Shown one piece after another: positions 1 to 7,555 of a stretch of 36,561 bases of DNA. Numbering within the stretch: the stretch's first letter is position 1; the number at the start of each line of letters is the position of its first letter. Made by a program: the position numbers and the translations under genes. The stretch is from an uncultured Prevotella sp. Lineage in GTDB: Bacteria > Bacteroidota > Bacteroidia > Bacteroidales > Bacteroidaceae. Location of the stretch: contig CAMORS010000019.1 of NCBI GenBank assembly GCA_946624005.1, positions 1 to 36,561 on the forward strand, read 5' to 3'. Below the pieces are notes generated by a model. The model was given only the letters and a program-made list of their open reading frames with translations. It searched no databases and was not told the DNA's origin.

Positions 1-98
1 ACCCATCACCCAACACCCATCACTCAACACCCATCACTCAACACCCATCACCCAACACCCATCACTCAACACCCATCACTCAACACCCATCACCCAAA
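1..98. repeat. 14-bp tandem array, seven units
   Basis: Seven head-to-tail copies of ACCCATCACYCAAC run from the first base of the window to about base 98. The copies differ mainly by C/T at position 10, and the last ends in AAA. The array may continue upstream of the window. It is strand-asymmetric (C/A-rich on the + strand). It has no spacers, so it is not a CRISPR array. Confidence 0.9.
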
Positions 99-100
99 TT

Positions 101-136
101 GGTGAGATGTCTGGTGAGGTGTCTGGTGAGGTGTTC
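101..136. repeat. 12-bp tandem array, three units
   Basis: Three copies of GGTGAGRTGTYT/C follow the 14-bp array after two bases. A lone similar unit, GGTGAGGTGTTG, recurs near base 191. The units are partly complementary to the preceding array (ATCACC against GGTGAGAT around 89-108), so the junction could fold into an imperfect hairpin. Confidence 0.75.
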
Positions 137-366
137 CGTCAACACCCCACCATCTGAAACGCCGGTCCACAAAGGTTTCCCGCGTGTTTTGGTGAGGTGT
201 TGTAAACAACTTATCTCACAACCACCCTACGCGTTGTGCCGTCAGCCAGGCGGGAGATGTCTTATACTGTGTCAGCGTCTTGTCCACTCTGCGTTCTGAC
301 AGGCCAACTGTTTTGCTATTCGTTTGATGAAAATGTACCTGTTGTTATCTTATATTTATACAATCG
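137..366. other. Gene-free stretch
   Basis: The only open frames here read through the repeats or antisense to the neighbouring gene, and their products resemble no family I know. It is the 3' flank of the leucine-rich-repeat gene on the minus strand. I see no clear intrinsic terminator and no promoter. Confidence 0.5.
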
Positions 367-2541
367 TCAAAGAACTATGCATATGCTACAATTAGCTACT
401 TTTACAATTACCAGATTTGTTAATGGCCGCCGGAATACAACTCTTCCATTCTGAACTCTCTGGCTATCCAACATCATTCCGTTCACAGAGAAGAGCCGAA
501 CATAAGAGTCATTGGGAACTCCTGACACAACTACTCCTGAATCATTTACATCTATAGTCGGAACTGGTAATGTCTTATTTTCTACAGCAGTTTTTTCCAT
601 TGCATGGGTTCTGTCCTCACTGAAATACTTCCATCCTTCAGTCACAAGGTATAGCCATTTAGATTCTTCAGGAACATAGAGTTCACCTTTCATAAAGGTG
701 TCATATTCAAAAACAGACAGAGGGATGGCGAAAGGATTCTTAATTTCGCAATGGATATTCATCAGTTGACGACAACCAATAAAAGCATTTTCTCCTATTT
801 CGGCTACATTCTCAGGGATGTAAAGACTAACAAGGTTGGTACAGCTTAAAAAAGCACTTTCACCAATCACTTCTAAAGAACGAGGAAGGCGCAATGTGTC
901 GATACTTTGGCAATTTTGAAATGCCCTATTCGCAATACGATTGACTGATGGAATATTAATGCTCTTCAGCTTTCCACAAGAAGCAAAAGAAAAGGCTCCA
1001 ATGGATGTCGCCTTTGGTAAAACTACATCTTCCAAACTACTGCAACCAAGAAAGCAAGATGGACCAACAGCCGCTACATGTGGCAAATTGACGGAAAGCA
1101 AGCTGGAACACCCAGAAAAACATGATTCGCCGATACTTTCTATCATTGGGGCCTCTATGGATACAATATTCGTACACTTTGAAAAGGAACTATTATGCAA
1201 AACGGTCAGCTGTGGTGCACAAACACTGACAATGCTACAGCATCCTCGAAAGGCGTTGACACCAATTTCTGAAACGTGAAGAAGAGAATCAATGACCAAC
1301 ATCTTACAATCATAAAATGCAGCGTTGCTTATTTTTTCCACCATTGGCATGTGGATACTCTCCAGCATCTTGCATCCACTAAAAGCTGAGGATTCTATCG
1401 TCTTGACCATCGGTAAGAATGCTTTTTGTAAATGATTGGAATTGAAGAATGTCGACTCTCCAATGGAAGTAACACGACTGAATGAAACCTCCTTCAAACT
1501 CCGGCATTCGGCAAAAGCGGAATCTCCAACAGAACAAACATCAGGAGCATCTATTGATGTCATCGACCAACAACGACAAAATGCATTATTCCCGATGGAA
1601 CGACAAACAGGAAGATTAACATGGGTGATATTAAAACAGGAATTGAAGGCCGAATTGCCGATATGCTTGACAGAAGGAAGCGCCATGACTGTAAGTTCCG
1701 AACAATTAAAGAAAACACTATCGCCCAGATTTTCTGCTTTTGAAAGATTGAGAACTTGAAGGCTTCTGCAATTATCAAATGCTCCATTTCCAATAGTTAT
1801 GGTAACTGGCAAATAAGCATTTTGGATGTTTCCACAATCCATGAACACATGTGATCCTAACTGTTTCAGTGCTGGCAAGTACAATTCTTTCAGAATTTCA
1901 CATTCACAAAAGGCTTTGTCACCTATCTCTTGAACACATGGCAAATGGACCTGTTCCAACGTATAGCATTCTGCAAATGCTTTTTGTCCTACGACTGTCA
2001 CCTGGGGCAGAGAAACACTTTTTAATGACGAGCACTCACAAAAAGCGCTGGAGGATACCGACAGTGCAGAAGGCAGAATTACATCCCTCAGATTTTTACA
2101 TCTGTAAAAAGCCTGCTGCCCCACTTCATTTACACTTGGAAGTGAGATATTCTTCAACAGAGAACAAGCATAAAAGGCCCATTTCCCTAATTTGGTTGCA
2201 GAATGCAAATCAATTGATTCTAATACTTTGGCATTGTAGAAAGCATATTGGCCAACAATCTGAACTGAAGGAGCAACCAAACTTGTCAAGGATGTTCCCA
2301 TGAAAGCGTAATCTTCAATGGAGAGAACATCATAGACAACTCCTTGGTAAACAACACTTTCAGGTATTTCTATAGTGCCATTGTAAACGTGGTCAACAGG
2401 ACAAGGTGCTACAGCTACTCCATGTTCGTCGAGAAAACTATAGTATATGCCATTAACCTCAAAGTCGGATGCTTTTGCATATTGTTGAGAAAAAAATGAT
2501 GCTATTATTAAATAAATAATATGAATAATCCTCTTCGTCAT
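367..2541 (-). CDS. BspA-like secreted leucine-rich-repeat protein
   Basis: About 724 residues. The chosen start (MTKRIIHIIY) gives a classical signal peptide ending near QQYAKA, and it lies just downstream of a good promoter; a longer frame would begin inside that promoter. After a short N-terminal region there are roughly 22 treponemal/BspA-type repeats (LRR_5) of about 23 residues, with the pattern AFxxCxxLxxVxLPxVxxIG, from about residue 75 to 600. The C-terminal 60 residues (VRLFSVNGMML, VIVKVANCSI) resemble the sorting domain that Bacteroidota use for type IX secretion, so a surface location is inferred. Family members act in adhesion, coaggregation and host binding; the ligand here is unknown. 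The gene is clearly AT-richer than its neighbours. Confidence 0.88.
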   Translation of the reverse strand: MTKRIIHIIYLIIASFFSQQYAKASDFEVNGIYYSFLDEHGVAVAPCPVDHVYNGTIEIPESVVYQGVVYDVLSIEDYAFMGTSLTSLVAPSVQIVGQYAFYNAKVLESIDLHSATKLGKWAFYACSLLKNISLPSVNEVGQQAFYRCKNLRDVILPSALSVSSSAFCECSSLKSVSLPQVTVVGQKAFAECYTLEQVHLPCVQEIGDKAFCECEILKELYLPALKQLGSHVFMDCGNIQNAYLPVTITIGNGAFDNCRSLQVLNLSKAENLGDSVFFNCSELTVMALPSVKHIGNSAFNSCFNITHVNLPVCRSIGNNAFCRCWSMTSIDAPDVCSVGDSAFAECRSLKEVSFSRVTSIGESTFFNSNHLQKAFLPMVKTIESSAFSGCKMLESIHMPMVEKISNAAFYDCKMLVIDSLLHVSEIGVNAFRGCCSIVSVCAPQLTVLHNSSFSKCTNIVSIEAPMIESIGESCFSGCSSLLSVNLPHVAAVGPSCFLGCSSLEDVVLPKATSIGAFSFASCGKLKSINIPSVNRIANRAFQNCQSIDTLRLPRSLEVIGESAFLSCTNLVSLYIPENVAEIGENAFIGCRQLMNIHCEIKNPFAIPLSVFEYDTFMKGELYVPEESKWLYLVTEGWKYFSEDRTHAMEKTAVENKTLPVPTIDVNDSGVVVSGVPNDSYVRLFSVNGMMLDSQRVQNGRVVFRRPLTNLVIVKVANCSICIVL

Positions 2542-2558
2542 GACTTTATATTTTTTTG

Positions 2559-2590
2559 CAAAAGTAATAAATAATACAAACTTCACCAAA
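2559..2590 (-). promoter_or_regulatory. Bacteroidetes-type promoter of the BspA-like gene
   Basis: Read on the minus strand, TTTG (2587-2590) is followed after 20 bases by TACTTTTG (2559-2566), matching the TTTG / TAnnTTTG consensus. Transcription would start near 2552, leaving a leader of only about ten bases before the ATG at 2541. Confidence 0.8.
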
Positions 2591-2677
2591 CAAATACTTA
2601 AAAAATGGCTTTAAAAAGGTATTTTTCATGAATAAAACGTGGGCTGAGTTTCTTATGTCTTATTTTTTGTCTTTTTA

Positions 2678-2709
2678 TTTGGTCAATTCAAGGAAAATAC
2701 ATATCTTTG
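2678..2709 (+). promoter_or_regulatory. Bacteroidetes-type promoter of the Rpn-family gene
   Basis: TTTG at 2678-2681, a 20-base spacer and TATCTTTG at 2702-2709. A purine-rich ribosome site (AAGAAAGGA, 2725-2733) lies between the expected transcription start and the ATG at 2740. Confidence 0.85.
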
Positions 2710-2739
2710 CAAGTGAAAACAAGTAAGAAAGGAACTATC

Positions 2740-3684
2740 ATGCAAGACAAAGAACAATATGTAAGATTCGACTGGGCCATGAAGCGGCTGTTACGCGACA
2801 AGGCCAACTATGTGGTGCTGGAAGGACTCATCACAACGCTGTTAGGCAAGAAAATAACTATCAAGAAACTGCTTGAGAGCGAAAGCAACCAGGAGAACGA
2901 TAACGACAAGCAAAACCGCGTCGACCTGTTGGCAGAAGACGAGCAGGGCGCATTTTACCTCATGGAAGTGCAGAATGAGACAGAGGTGGCCTACTTCCAA
3001 CGTATGCTCTTCGGGGCCTCTAAGCTCGTGACGGAGTATATCAACCGCGGACAAGGTTACGAGAATATCCGGAAAGTGTACAGCATCAACATCGTCTACT
3101 TCAACTTAGGACAAGGCAAAGACTATGTCTACCACGGGAAGACCGAATTCAGAGGGCTGCACGACAACGACATATTAGAACTGTCGCCCTTCCAAAGGCA
3201 GAAGTTTGAGGTGGATGCCGTCAGCGACCTTTACCCGGAGTATTACATCCTGAAAGCCAACGACTTCAACAAATGGTCAAAAGAACCATTGGAGCAGTGG
3301 ATCTACGTGCTCTGCACCGGCGATATTCCCGACGATGCCAATGCGCCTGGACTCAGCGAGGCCCGCGAGAAGCTGAAGATTGCCCGTATGACGAAATCGG
3401 AACTCAACTCCTACTACCGTCATCTTGACAACGTAGTCATCCTGCGTGACAATATTGATACAGCAAGAGCCGAAGGAAAAGCTGAAGGAAGGGCTGAAGG
3501 AAGAGCTGAAGGAAGAGCTGAAGGAAGGGCTGAAGGAAGGGCTGAAGGAAGAGCTGAAGGAAGAGCTGAAGGCGAGAGAGAGGCGATGATCAAGAATGCA
3601 AGAAAGATGAAAGCCTTGGGAGCTGACGTTGCCTTTATCACATCCGTCACAGGTCTGTCTGAAGCAGAAATCCAACAGCTGTAA
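2740..3684 (+). CDS. Rpn/PD-(D/E)XK nuclease-family 'transposase' (PDDEXK_2)
   Basis: 314 residues. The N-terminal FDWAMKRLLRDKANYVVLEG and the nuclease core with D62 (RVDLLAED) and E76-x-Q78 (YLMEVQNE) mark the Rpn/TIGR01784 group. E. coli RpnA relatives are DNA endonucleases that promote RecA-independent recombination; Bacteroidota carry many copies, often annotated as transposases although no transposition is shown. Residues 244-279 are nine four-residue units (AEGK, seven AEGR, AEGE) encoded by a 12-bp minisatellite, followed by a C-terminal helix ending SEAEIQQL. The ATG at 2740 is chosen because an upstream TTG falls inside the promoter. No terminal inverted repeats flank it, so it reads as a lone gene rather than an IS element. 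Confidence 0.9.
   Translation: MQDKEQYVRFDWAMKRLLRDKANYVVLEGLITTLLGKKITIKKLLESESNQENDNDKQNRVDLLAEDEQGAFYLMEVQNETEVAYFQRMLFGASKLVTEYINRGQGYENIRKVYSINIVYFNLGQGKDYVYHGKTEFRGLHDNDILELSPFQRQKFEVDAVSDLYPEYYILKANDFNKWSKEPLEQWIYVLCTGDIPDDANAPGLSEAREKLKIARMTKSELNSYYRHLDNVVILRDNIDTARAEGKAEGRAEGRAEGRAEGRAEGRAEGRAEGRAEGEREAMIKNARKMKALGADVAFITSVTGLSEAEIQQL
3469..3576 (+). repeat. In-frame 12-bp minisatellite (AEGR)n
   Basis: Nine units of GCTGAAGGAAGR, with diverged first and last units, encode AEGK, AEGR x7 and AEGE. The near-identical units should allow slippage, and any gain or loss of a unit keeps the reading frame. Confidence 0.92.
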
Positions 3685-3750
3685 CATGTTCAACCATTAA
3701 GAAACAACAGGATTAACCCTGATAAAAAGAAAAGAGGTAATATACACATC

Positions 3751-4491
3751 ATGAAAAACTTGGAAACAAGGCGGAGCATCCGCAAATATTCTGACAGGGA
3801 AGTGACCGACGAACTCCTGAACAACCTTCTTGAGCAAGCCCTGCGCACGCAGACGATGGGCAACCTGCAGCTATACAGCGTCGTTGTGACGCGCGACAAA
3901 GAGAAGAAGCAACAGTTGGCGCCGGCACATTTCAACCAGCCGATGGTTACAGGGGCTCCCGTTGTGCTGACCTTCTGTGCCGATTTCCGGCGCACCACAC
4001 AGTGGGCCCGCTGCCGAAAGGCCGACCCGGGCTACGACAACTTCCTCTCTTTTATCAATGCCGCTACCGACGCACTACTCTATGCACAGACTTTCTGCTG
4101 CCTGGCCGACGAGGTAGGCTTGGGCTATTGCTATCTCGGCACCACGGTCTACCAGCCGATGAGTATCATCGAGACACTTCAGCTGCCGCAGCTCGTCATG
4201 CCTGTAGCTACCATCACACTCGGTTGGCCTGATGAGTGCCCAGCCCAGTCGGACCGTTTGCCTTTAGATGCCATCGTCCATCAAGAAACCTATCGCGACT
4301 ATACCCCTGAGCGCATCGACCAGTTCTATACGCCCAAGGAGCAGTTGTCCGAGAATCAAGAGTTTGTACGCATCAACCAGAAGGAGACACTCGCCCAGGT
4401 GTTCACCGATATACGCTACACGCGGCACGACAACGAAGCTCTTTCAGCCACGCTTCTCGACGCGTTGCGGCATCAGGGATTCCTCGCATAA
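3751..4491 (+). CDS. Nitroreductase-family flavin oxidoreductase (NfsA/FRP-like)
   Basis: 246 residues, a normal length for the NfsA/FRP branch. The N-terminal TRRSIRKYSDREV is the FMN-phosphate-binding signature; the dimer-interface segment GAPVVLTFCADFRR and the LGYCYLGTT flavin-loop region follow. The C-terminal extension after residue 180 (DYTPERIDQFYTPKE) is typical of NADPH-dependent members. It is expected to be a cytoplasmic FMN homodimer reducing nitroaromatics, quinones or flavins with NAD(P)H; the physiological substrate cannot be read from sequence. It lies 66 bases after the Rpn-like gene, with a purine-rich ribosome site (AAAAGAGG) and no recognisable promoter of its own, so it may be read from upstream. 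Confidence 0.88.
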   Translation: MKNLETRRSIRKYSDREVTDELLNNLLEQALRTQTMGNLQLYSVVVTRDKEKKQQLAPAHFNQPMVTGAPVVLTFCADFRRTTQWARCRKADPGYDNFLSFINAATDALLYAQTFCCLADEVGLGYCYLGTTVYQPMSIIETLQLPQLVMPVATITLGWPDECPAQSDRLPLDAIVHQETYRDYTPERIDQFYTPKEQLSENQEFVRINQKETLAQVFTDIRYTRHDNEALSATLLDALRHQGFLA

Positions 4492-4533
4492 GTGCTTCAC
4501 AAAGCCACAAACCCGTAAAAAAAGCATAACACT

Positions 4534-5454
4534 ATGATTGAACTAAAGAAAGAAGAACTGATGAAAAACCGTGGCTATATTGCCACGCTCGGAGCTGGTT
4601 ACCACTTGCTGGCCGACAACTTCAAGGCGATTTTCCGCCAGACGTGGATCTACGTCCTGCTTTTTGCCCTCGCTATGGGCGGGTGGACAATCATCGCGGG
4701 AGACATGAGAGAAGACACGCCACCGCTGTTAGGCCTTGCCATAATTGCATTGTTCGTTATCATAACAGCAACGGACATCCTCTTGTATGCCAAGGTGTGC
4801 ACAATGCTTAACGAACAGTCGATGAAGTGGAACATCGGCCGTGTCACCAAGGTGATACTTTTCTGGTTAGCCTTAGCTGTTGTTATCGGCCTCATCTTCG
4901 TCGGCTGGATACTCGTAATGGGGCTCGGACAGGGAGCTGTCGATCCTGCCACGATGACAGACGCCACAACGATGCCTGCCGACCAGAGCGTTGCTCTATT
5001 AAAGATATTCGGGATGATAGCCGTCTTGACGGTCATCGTTATGATTTTTATTCTTCCCTTCCTCTATCCGCTGCCGAAATACCTGATGGAACCCGACAAG
5101 AAACTCTTCTCCACCATGTTCGGCTGCTACGGACGCGGCCTGCGCTACTGGGGCTATATCTTCGTGTGCATATTGCTGTTGAGCCTCTGCATCGGTATCG
5201 CCTCGCTGGTCTTTTGCTTGCCGATGTACGTTGTCCAGACTGTACAGAACCTCAATCAGGCAGGCATCCTCGGGGGCGACGAGAGTGGATTGCCAGGATG
5301 GTTCGGCTGGTTGAACTTCGGTGTTTCTACGGCCACCTATTTTGTCTATGGTTTTATCTCGTTGATTGAGTTCTTCGTAGCTTATTACATCTACGGAAGT
5401 ATTGAGACGCGTATTCGCGAACGGCAGAAGCTTACCATGCCAACAGAATTGTAA
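4534..5454 (+). CDS. Polytopic inner-membrane protein of unknown function
   Basis: 306 residues with about six hydrophobic spans, near residues 38-54, 63-84, 106-131, 154-177, 203-230 and 262-287. I recognise no transporter signature or catalytic motif. The soluble loops are short and the C-terminus (SIETRIRERQKL) is basic, so probably cytoplasmic. A second in-frame ATG at 4561 (MKNRGYIATL) has the purine run AAAGAAAGAAGAA just before it and may be the real start. The gene follows the nitroreductase by 42 bases and is likely co-transcribed. A bidirectional terminator follows. Confidence 0.7.
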   Translation: MIELKKEELMKNRGYIATLGAGYHLLADNFKAIFRQTWIYVLLFALAMGGWTIIAGDMREDTPPLLGLAIIALFVIITATDILLYAKVCTMLNEQSMKWNIGRVTKVILFWLALAVVIGLIFVGWILVMGLGQGAVDPATMTDATTMPADQSVALLKIFGMIAVLTVIVMIFILPFLYPLPKYLMEPDKKLFSTMFGCYGRGLRYWGYIFVCILLLSLCIGIASLVFCLPMYVVQTVQNLNQAGILGGDESGLPGWFGWLNFGVSTATYFVYGFISLIEFFVAYYIYGSIETRIRERQKLTMPTEL

Positions 5455-5476
5455 CATACGGTCAATGTCATATCAC

Positions 5477-5511
5477 AAATGCCGCATTTGCATCAGACAA
5501 ATGCGGCATTT
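5477..5511. terminator. Bidirectional intrinsic terminator
   Basis: A perfect 14-bp inverted repeat, AAATGCCGCATTTG / CAAATGCGGCATTT, around a 7-base loop. A's on one side and T's on the other serve the convergent membrane-protein and SGNH genes. Confidence 0.88.
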
Positions 5512-5553
5512 ACGTTTCGTAAACCTATTGTTTGCGTATGGGAAACGGGGTGC

Positions 5554-6258
5554 TTATCTCAGCTGCCCAAGCGCTTCGAGCAGCAAGCGCTCCATCACCC
5601 GATAGCCTGCAGCATTGGGATGGATGCCCGGACGGTCAGTGGCGTAGGCAGGATTCATCTCCTTGCCGTCGGCAGAGAGCATGGCCGAGAAATAGTCGAT
5701 GTAGGGAATGCGCTTCTCTTTTGCCCAAGCTCTCACACGGGCATTCAGACTTTTCACCTTCTGCATGGCGTCGGTCACCTCTGGTCGCCAGCCGAATCCG
5801 CCTGCCGGCAGACAGCTGGCCAAGACAACTTTGATACCATTGGCCTGCGCAATGTCAGCCATCGAACATACATTGTCAAAGGTCTGCTTCTCGTCGTAGG
5901 GACCCGTGTTCAGGGCGATGTCGTTGGTGCCATAGTTGATGACGACGACAGCAGGGTGCAGACTGACAACATCTTGACGAAAACGCAACAGAAACTGGTA
6001 GGACGTCTGCCCGCTGATGCCACGCCCGATGATGTTCGGATGCTCGCGGAAGAACTCAGGTCGTGTCTGTGGCCAGTTGTCGGTGATGGAGTTGCCCATC
6101 AGAACAACGCGCCACTCGCCTTCTTTCGGTTCGGCGAGCTGCTTGTTGGCACTGGCATAGCGTGCAAAATTAGCGAAGCTGTCGTGTGTCTGCGCATTCG
6201 ACTGTAACGTTGTGGCCATCATCACGAATGCCATTGTTAGTTTTTTGATTTGGTTCAT
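5554..6258 (-). CDS. Secreted SGNH/GDSL-family esterase
   Basis: 234 residues. A signal peptide ends near QSNAQ. SGNH blocks are clear: block I GNSIT with nucleophile Ser57, block II GRGISGQTS, block III GTND, and block V around His213 (GIHPNAAGY). The aspartate normally three residues before the histidine is not there; the nearest one (DRPGIH) is five residues before. Family members deacylate carbohydrates, peptidoglycan or lipids. Because the gene lies 12 bases after a lytic transglycosylase gene in the same transcription unit, removal of acetyl groups from peptidoglycan or surface glycans is a reasonable but unproven guess. Confidence 0.85.
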   Translation of the reverse strand: MNQIKKLTMAFVMMATTLQSNAQTHDSFANFARYASANKQLAEPKEGEWRVVLMGNSITDNWPQTRPEFFREHPNIIGRGISGQTSYQFLLRFRQDVVSLHPAVVVINYGTNDIALNTGPYDEKQTFDNVCSMADIAQANGIKVVLASCLPAGGFGWRPEVTDAMQKVKSLNARVRAWAKEKRIPYIDYFSAMLSADGKEMNPAYATDRPGIHPNAAGYRVMERLLLEALGQLR

Positions 6259-6270
6259 TTTCGTTTGTTT

Positions 6271-7479
6271 TTAGTTGTTTTTAAAGCGGTGGGGTTTCCT
6301 GGCTTTACGCGGTTCTACCATCTGGTAGGTAGGAGTAGAACTTGAGGCCGAGCTGCGGAAGGGCACGCCACGATACTGGGCATAGCGCTCGCGGATTTTC
6401 TCCACATACTCAACCGTTTCGTTGGCACGCATGTAGCCATAACGAACCACGGGGTCGTTGTAGCCTGCCGGTTCGCGCAGCAACATCATGTTGCGCGCCA
6501 CATCGGCCCATCGCTGCGGATTGCCGCCATGCTTTCGTGTCAGGGCCATAGCGTCGCGCACGTGGTTGGCGCCACCGTTGTAGGCAGCCAGCACGAAGTT
6601 CTGCCGCTCGCTGACGTTGCTGATGTCGCGGAAGGTAGACATCAGCTCCTGCAGGTATTTCGCTGCTGCGGCGATATTGGGTTCTGGCAAGTGAATCTTG
6701 TCCATCGACAGTCCTAAGTGAGCTGCCGTACCGGGCATAATCTGCATCAGTCCGCGTGCTCCTGCCCATGAGCGTGCATTGGGGTCGAAGCAGCTCTCCT
6801 GATAACATTGTGCTGCCATCAGCCTCCAGTCCCACCGTGCTTGTGGGGCATACTTCTGGAAGAGATGGTCGTATTTCGAGATTTGTCCCGTCTGTCGGTT
6901 GAGGAAGGGTGAGAACACACGCCGATGCACACGTTTCTGGGTGAGCAGCTGATGTTCTTCCTGCTTGATGCTGGCCAGCATGTCGGGTTCGAACCATTTG
7001 TCGAGGGCTTGCGCCAGTTCGGTGTTGTGCGGCTGGACAGCCCAGCCGGCAGTCTTTAGCGAGTCGGACGCCATACCGCAGAAGCGCAGCGAGTCGGTGC
7101 CGGGGTATTTCTTTGGCAAGGGGAAGGCGATAATGTCAGCCTCGCCCTGCTCCAGTCGGCGTATCATCTCAGCTGTATCCTTACACAATTCGACTCGTAG
7201 CGACACTCCGATACTCTGCGCAAACTTCTCGCAAAGCAAGAATTGCGCGCCCATGCCGCGTCCGTGATAGTCGTAATAGGTTTCCGGTCCGGGCAGGGTG
7301 AGCATGATCATCTCGCCGCCAGTGACAATATCCTTCAGCGTGAAGTTGTCCGACTCAGGCAGGCTGTCCGTCTGTATCTCGCCCCACGGGGTTACAATAC
7401 GGCTGTCGTCTTGCTTCTCCCGACAAGCCGTCAGGAGAAACAAGACAACACCTATTACTATATAAGCACGCAAATTCAA
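6271..7479 (-). CDS. MltF-like membrane-bound lytic murein transglycosylase lipoprotein
   Basis: 402 residues. A lipoprotein signal ends at LLTAC (Cys19). Residues about 50-190 resemble a periplasmic solute-binding domain (SBP_bac_3), and about 205-350 an SLT lysozyme-like domain with catalytic Glu228 (CYQESCFDP), GLMQIMPGTA and the conserved AAYNGG. This two-domain order is that of MltF, which cleaves glycan strands to 1,6-anhydroMurNAc products, with the substrate-binding-like domain acting as regulator. The frame has no ATG that keeps the signal peptide: it must begin at TTG (7479, or the TTG two codons on), because an in-frame TGA lies just upstream. A 14-bp repeat array ends six bases before this start. 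Confidence 0.87.
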   Translation of the reverse strand: MNLRAYIVIGVVLFLLTACREKQDDSRIVTPWGEIQTDSLPESDNFTLKDIVTGGEMIMLTLPGPETYYDYHGRGMGAQFLLCEKFAQSIGVSLRVELCKDTAEMIRRLEQGEADIIAFPLPKKYPGTDSLRFCGMASDSLKTAGWAVQPHNTELAQALDKWFEPDMLASIKQEEHQLLTQKRVHRRVFSPFLNRQTGQISKYDHLFQKYAPQARWDWRLMAAQCYQESCFDPNARSWAGARGLMQIMPGTAAHLGLSMDKIHLPEPNIAAAAKYLQELMSTFRDISNVSERQNFVLAAYNGGANHVRDAMALTRKHGGNPQRWADVARNMMLLREPAGYNDPVVRYGYMRANETVEYVEKIRERYAQYRGVPFRSSASSSTPTYQMVEPRKARKPHRFKNN

Positions 7480-7485
7480 TGATCA

Positions 7486-7555
7486 ATTGTCAATTCTTAA
7501 TTGTCAATTCTTAATTGTCAATTCTCAATTATCAATTCTCAATTCTCAATTCTCC
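7486..7555. repeat. 14-bp tandem array between dipeptidase and transglycosylase genes
   Basis: Five units of ATTGTCAATTCTTA or close variants, together 70 bases. The array contains the stop codon and last two codons of the dipeptidase gene (stop at 7546-7548) and ends just upstream of the TTG start of the next gene. In the sense direction every unit carries TGA or TAA triplets in several frames. Confidence 0.9.

Noticed and set aside
99..454. Two overlapping open frames on the + strand at the window start
   Set aside because: They read through the 12-bp repeats and antisense to the end of the leucine-rich-repeat gene; products are repeat-driven (LVRCLVRC) with no recognisable family or ribosome site.
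2740..3684. Complete insertion sequence
   Set aside because: No terminal inverted repeats or target-site duplication flank the gene, and the Rpn family is nuclease-like rather than a classical DDE transposase.
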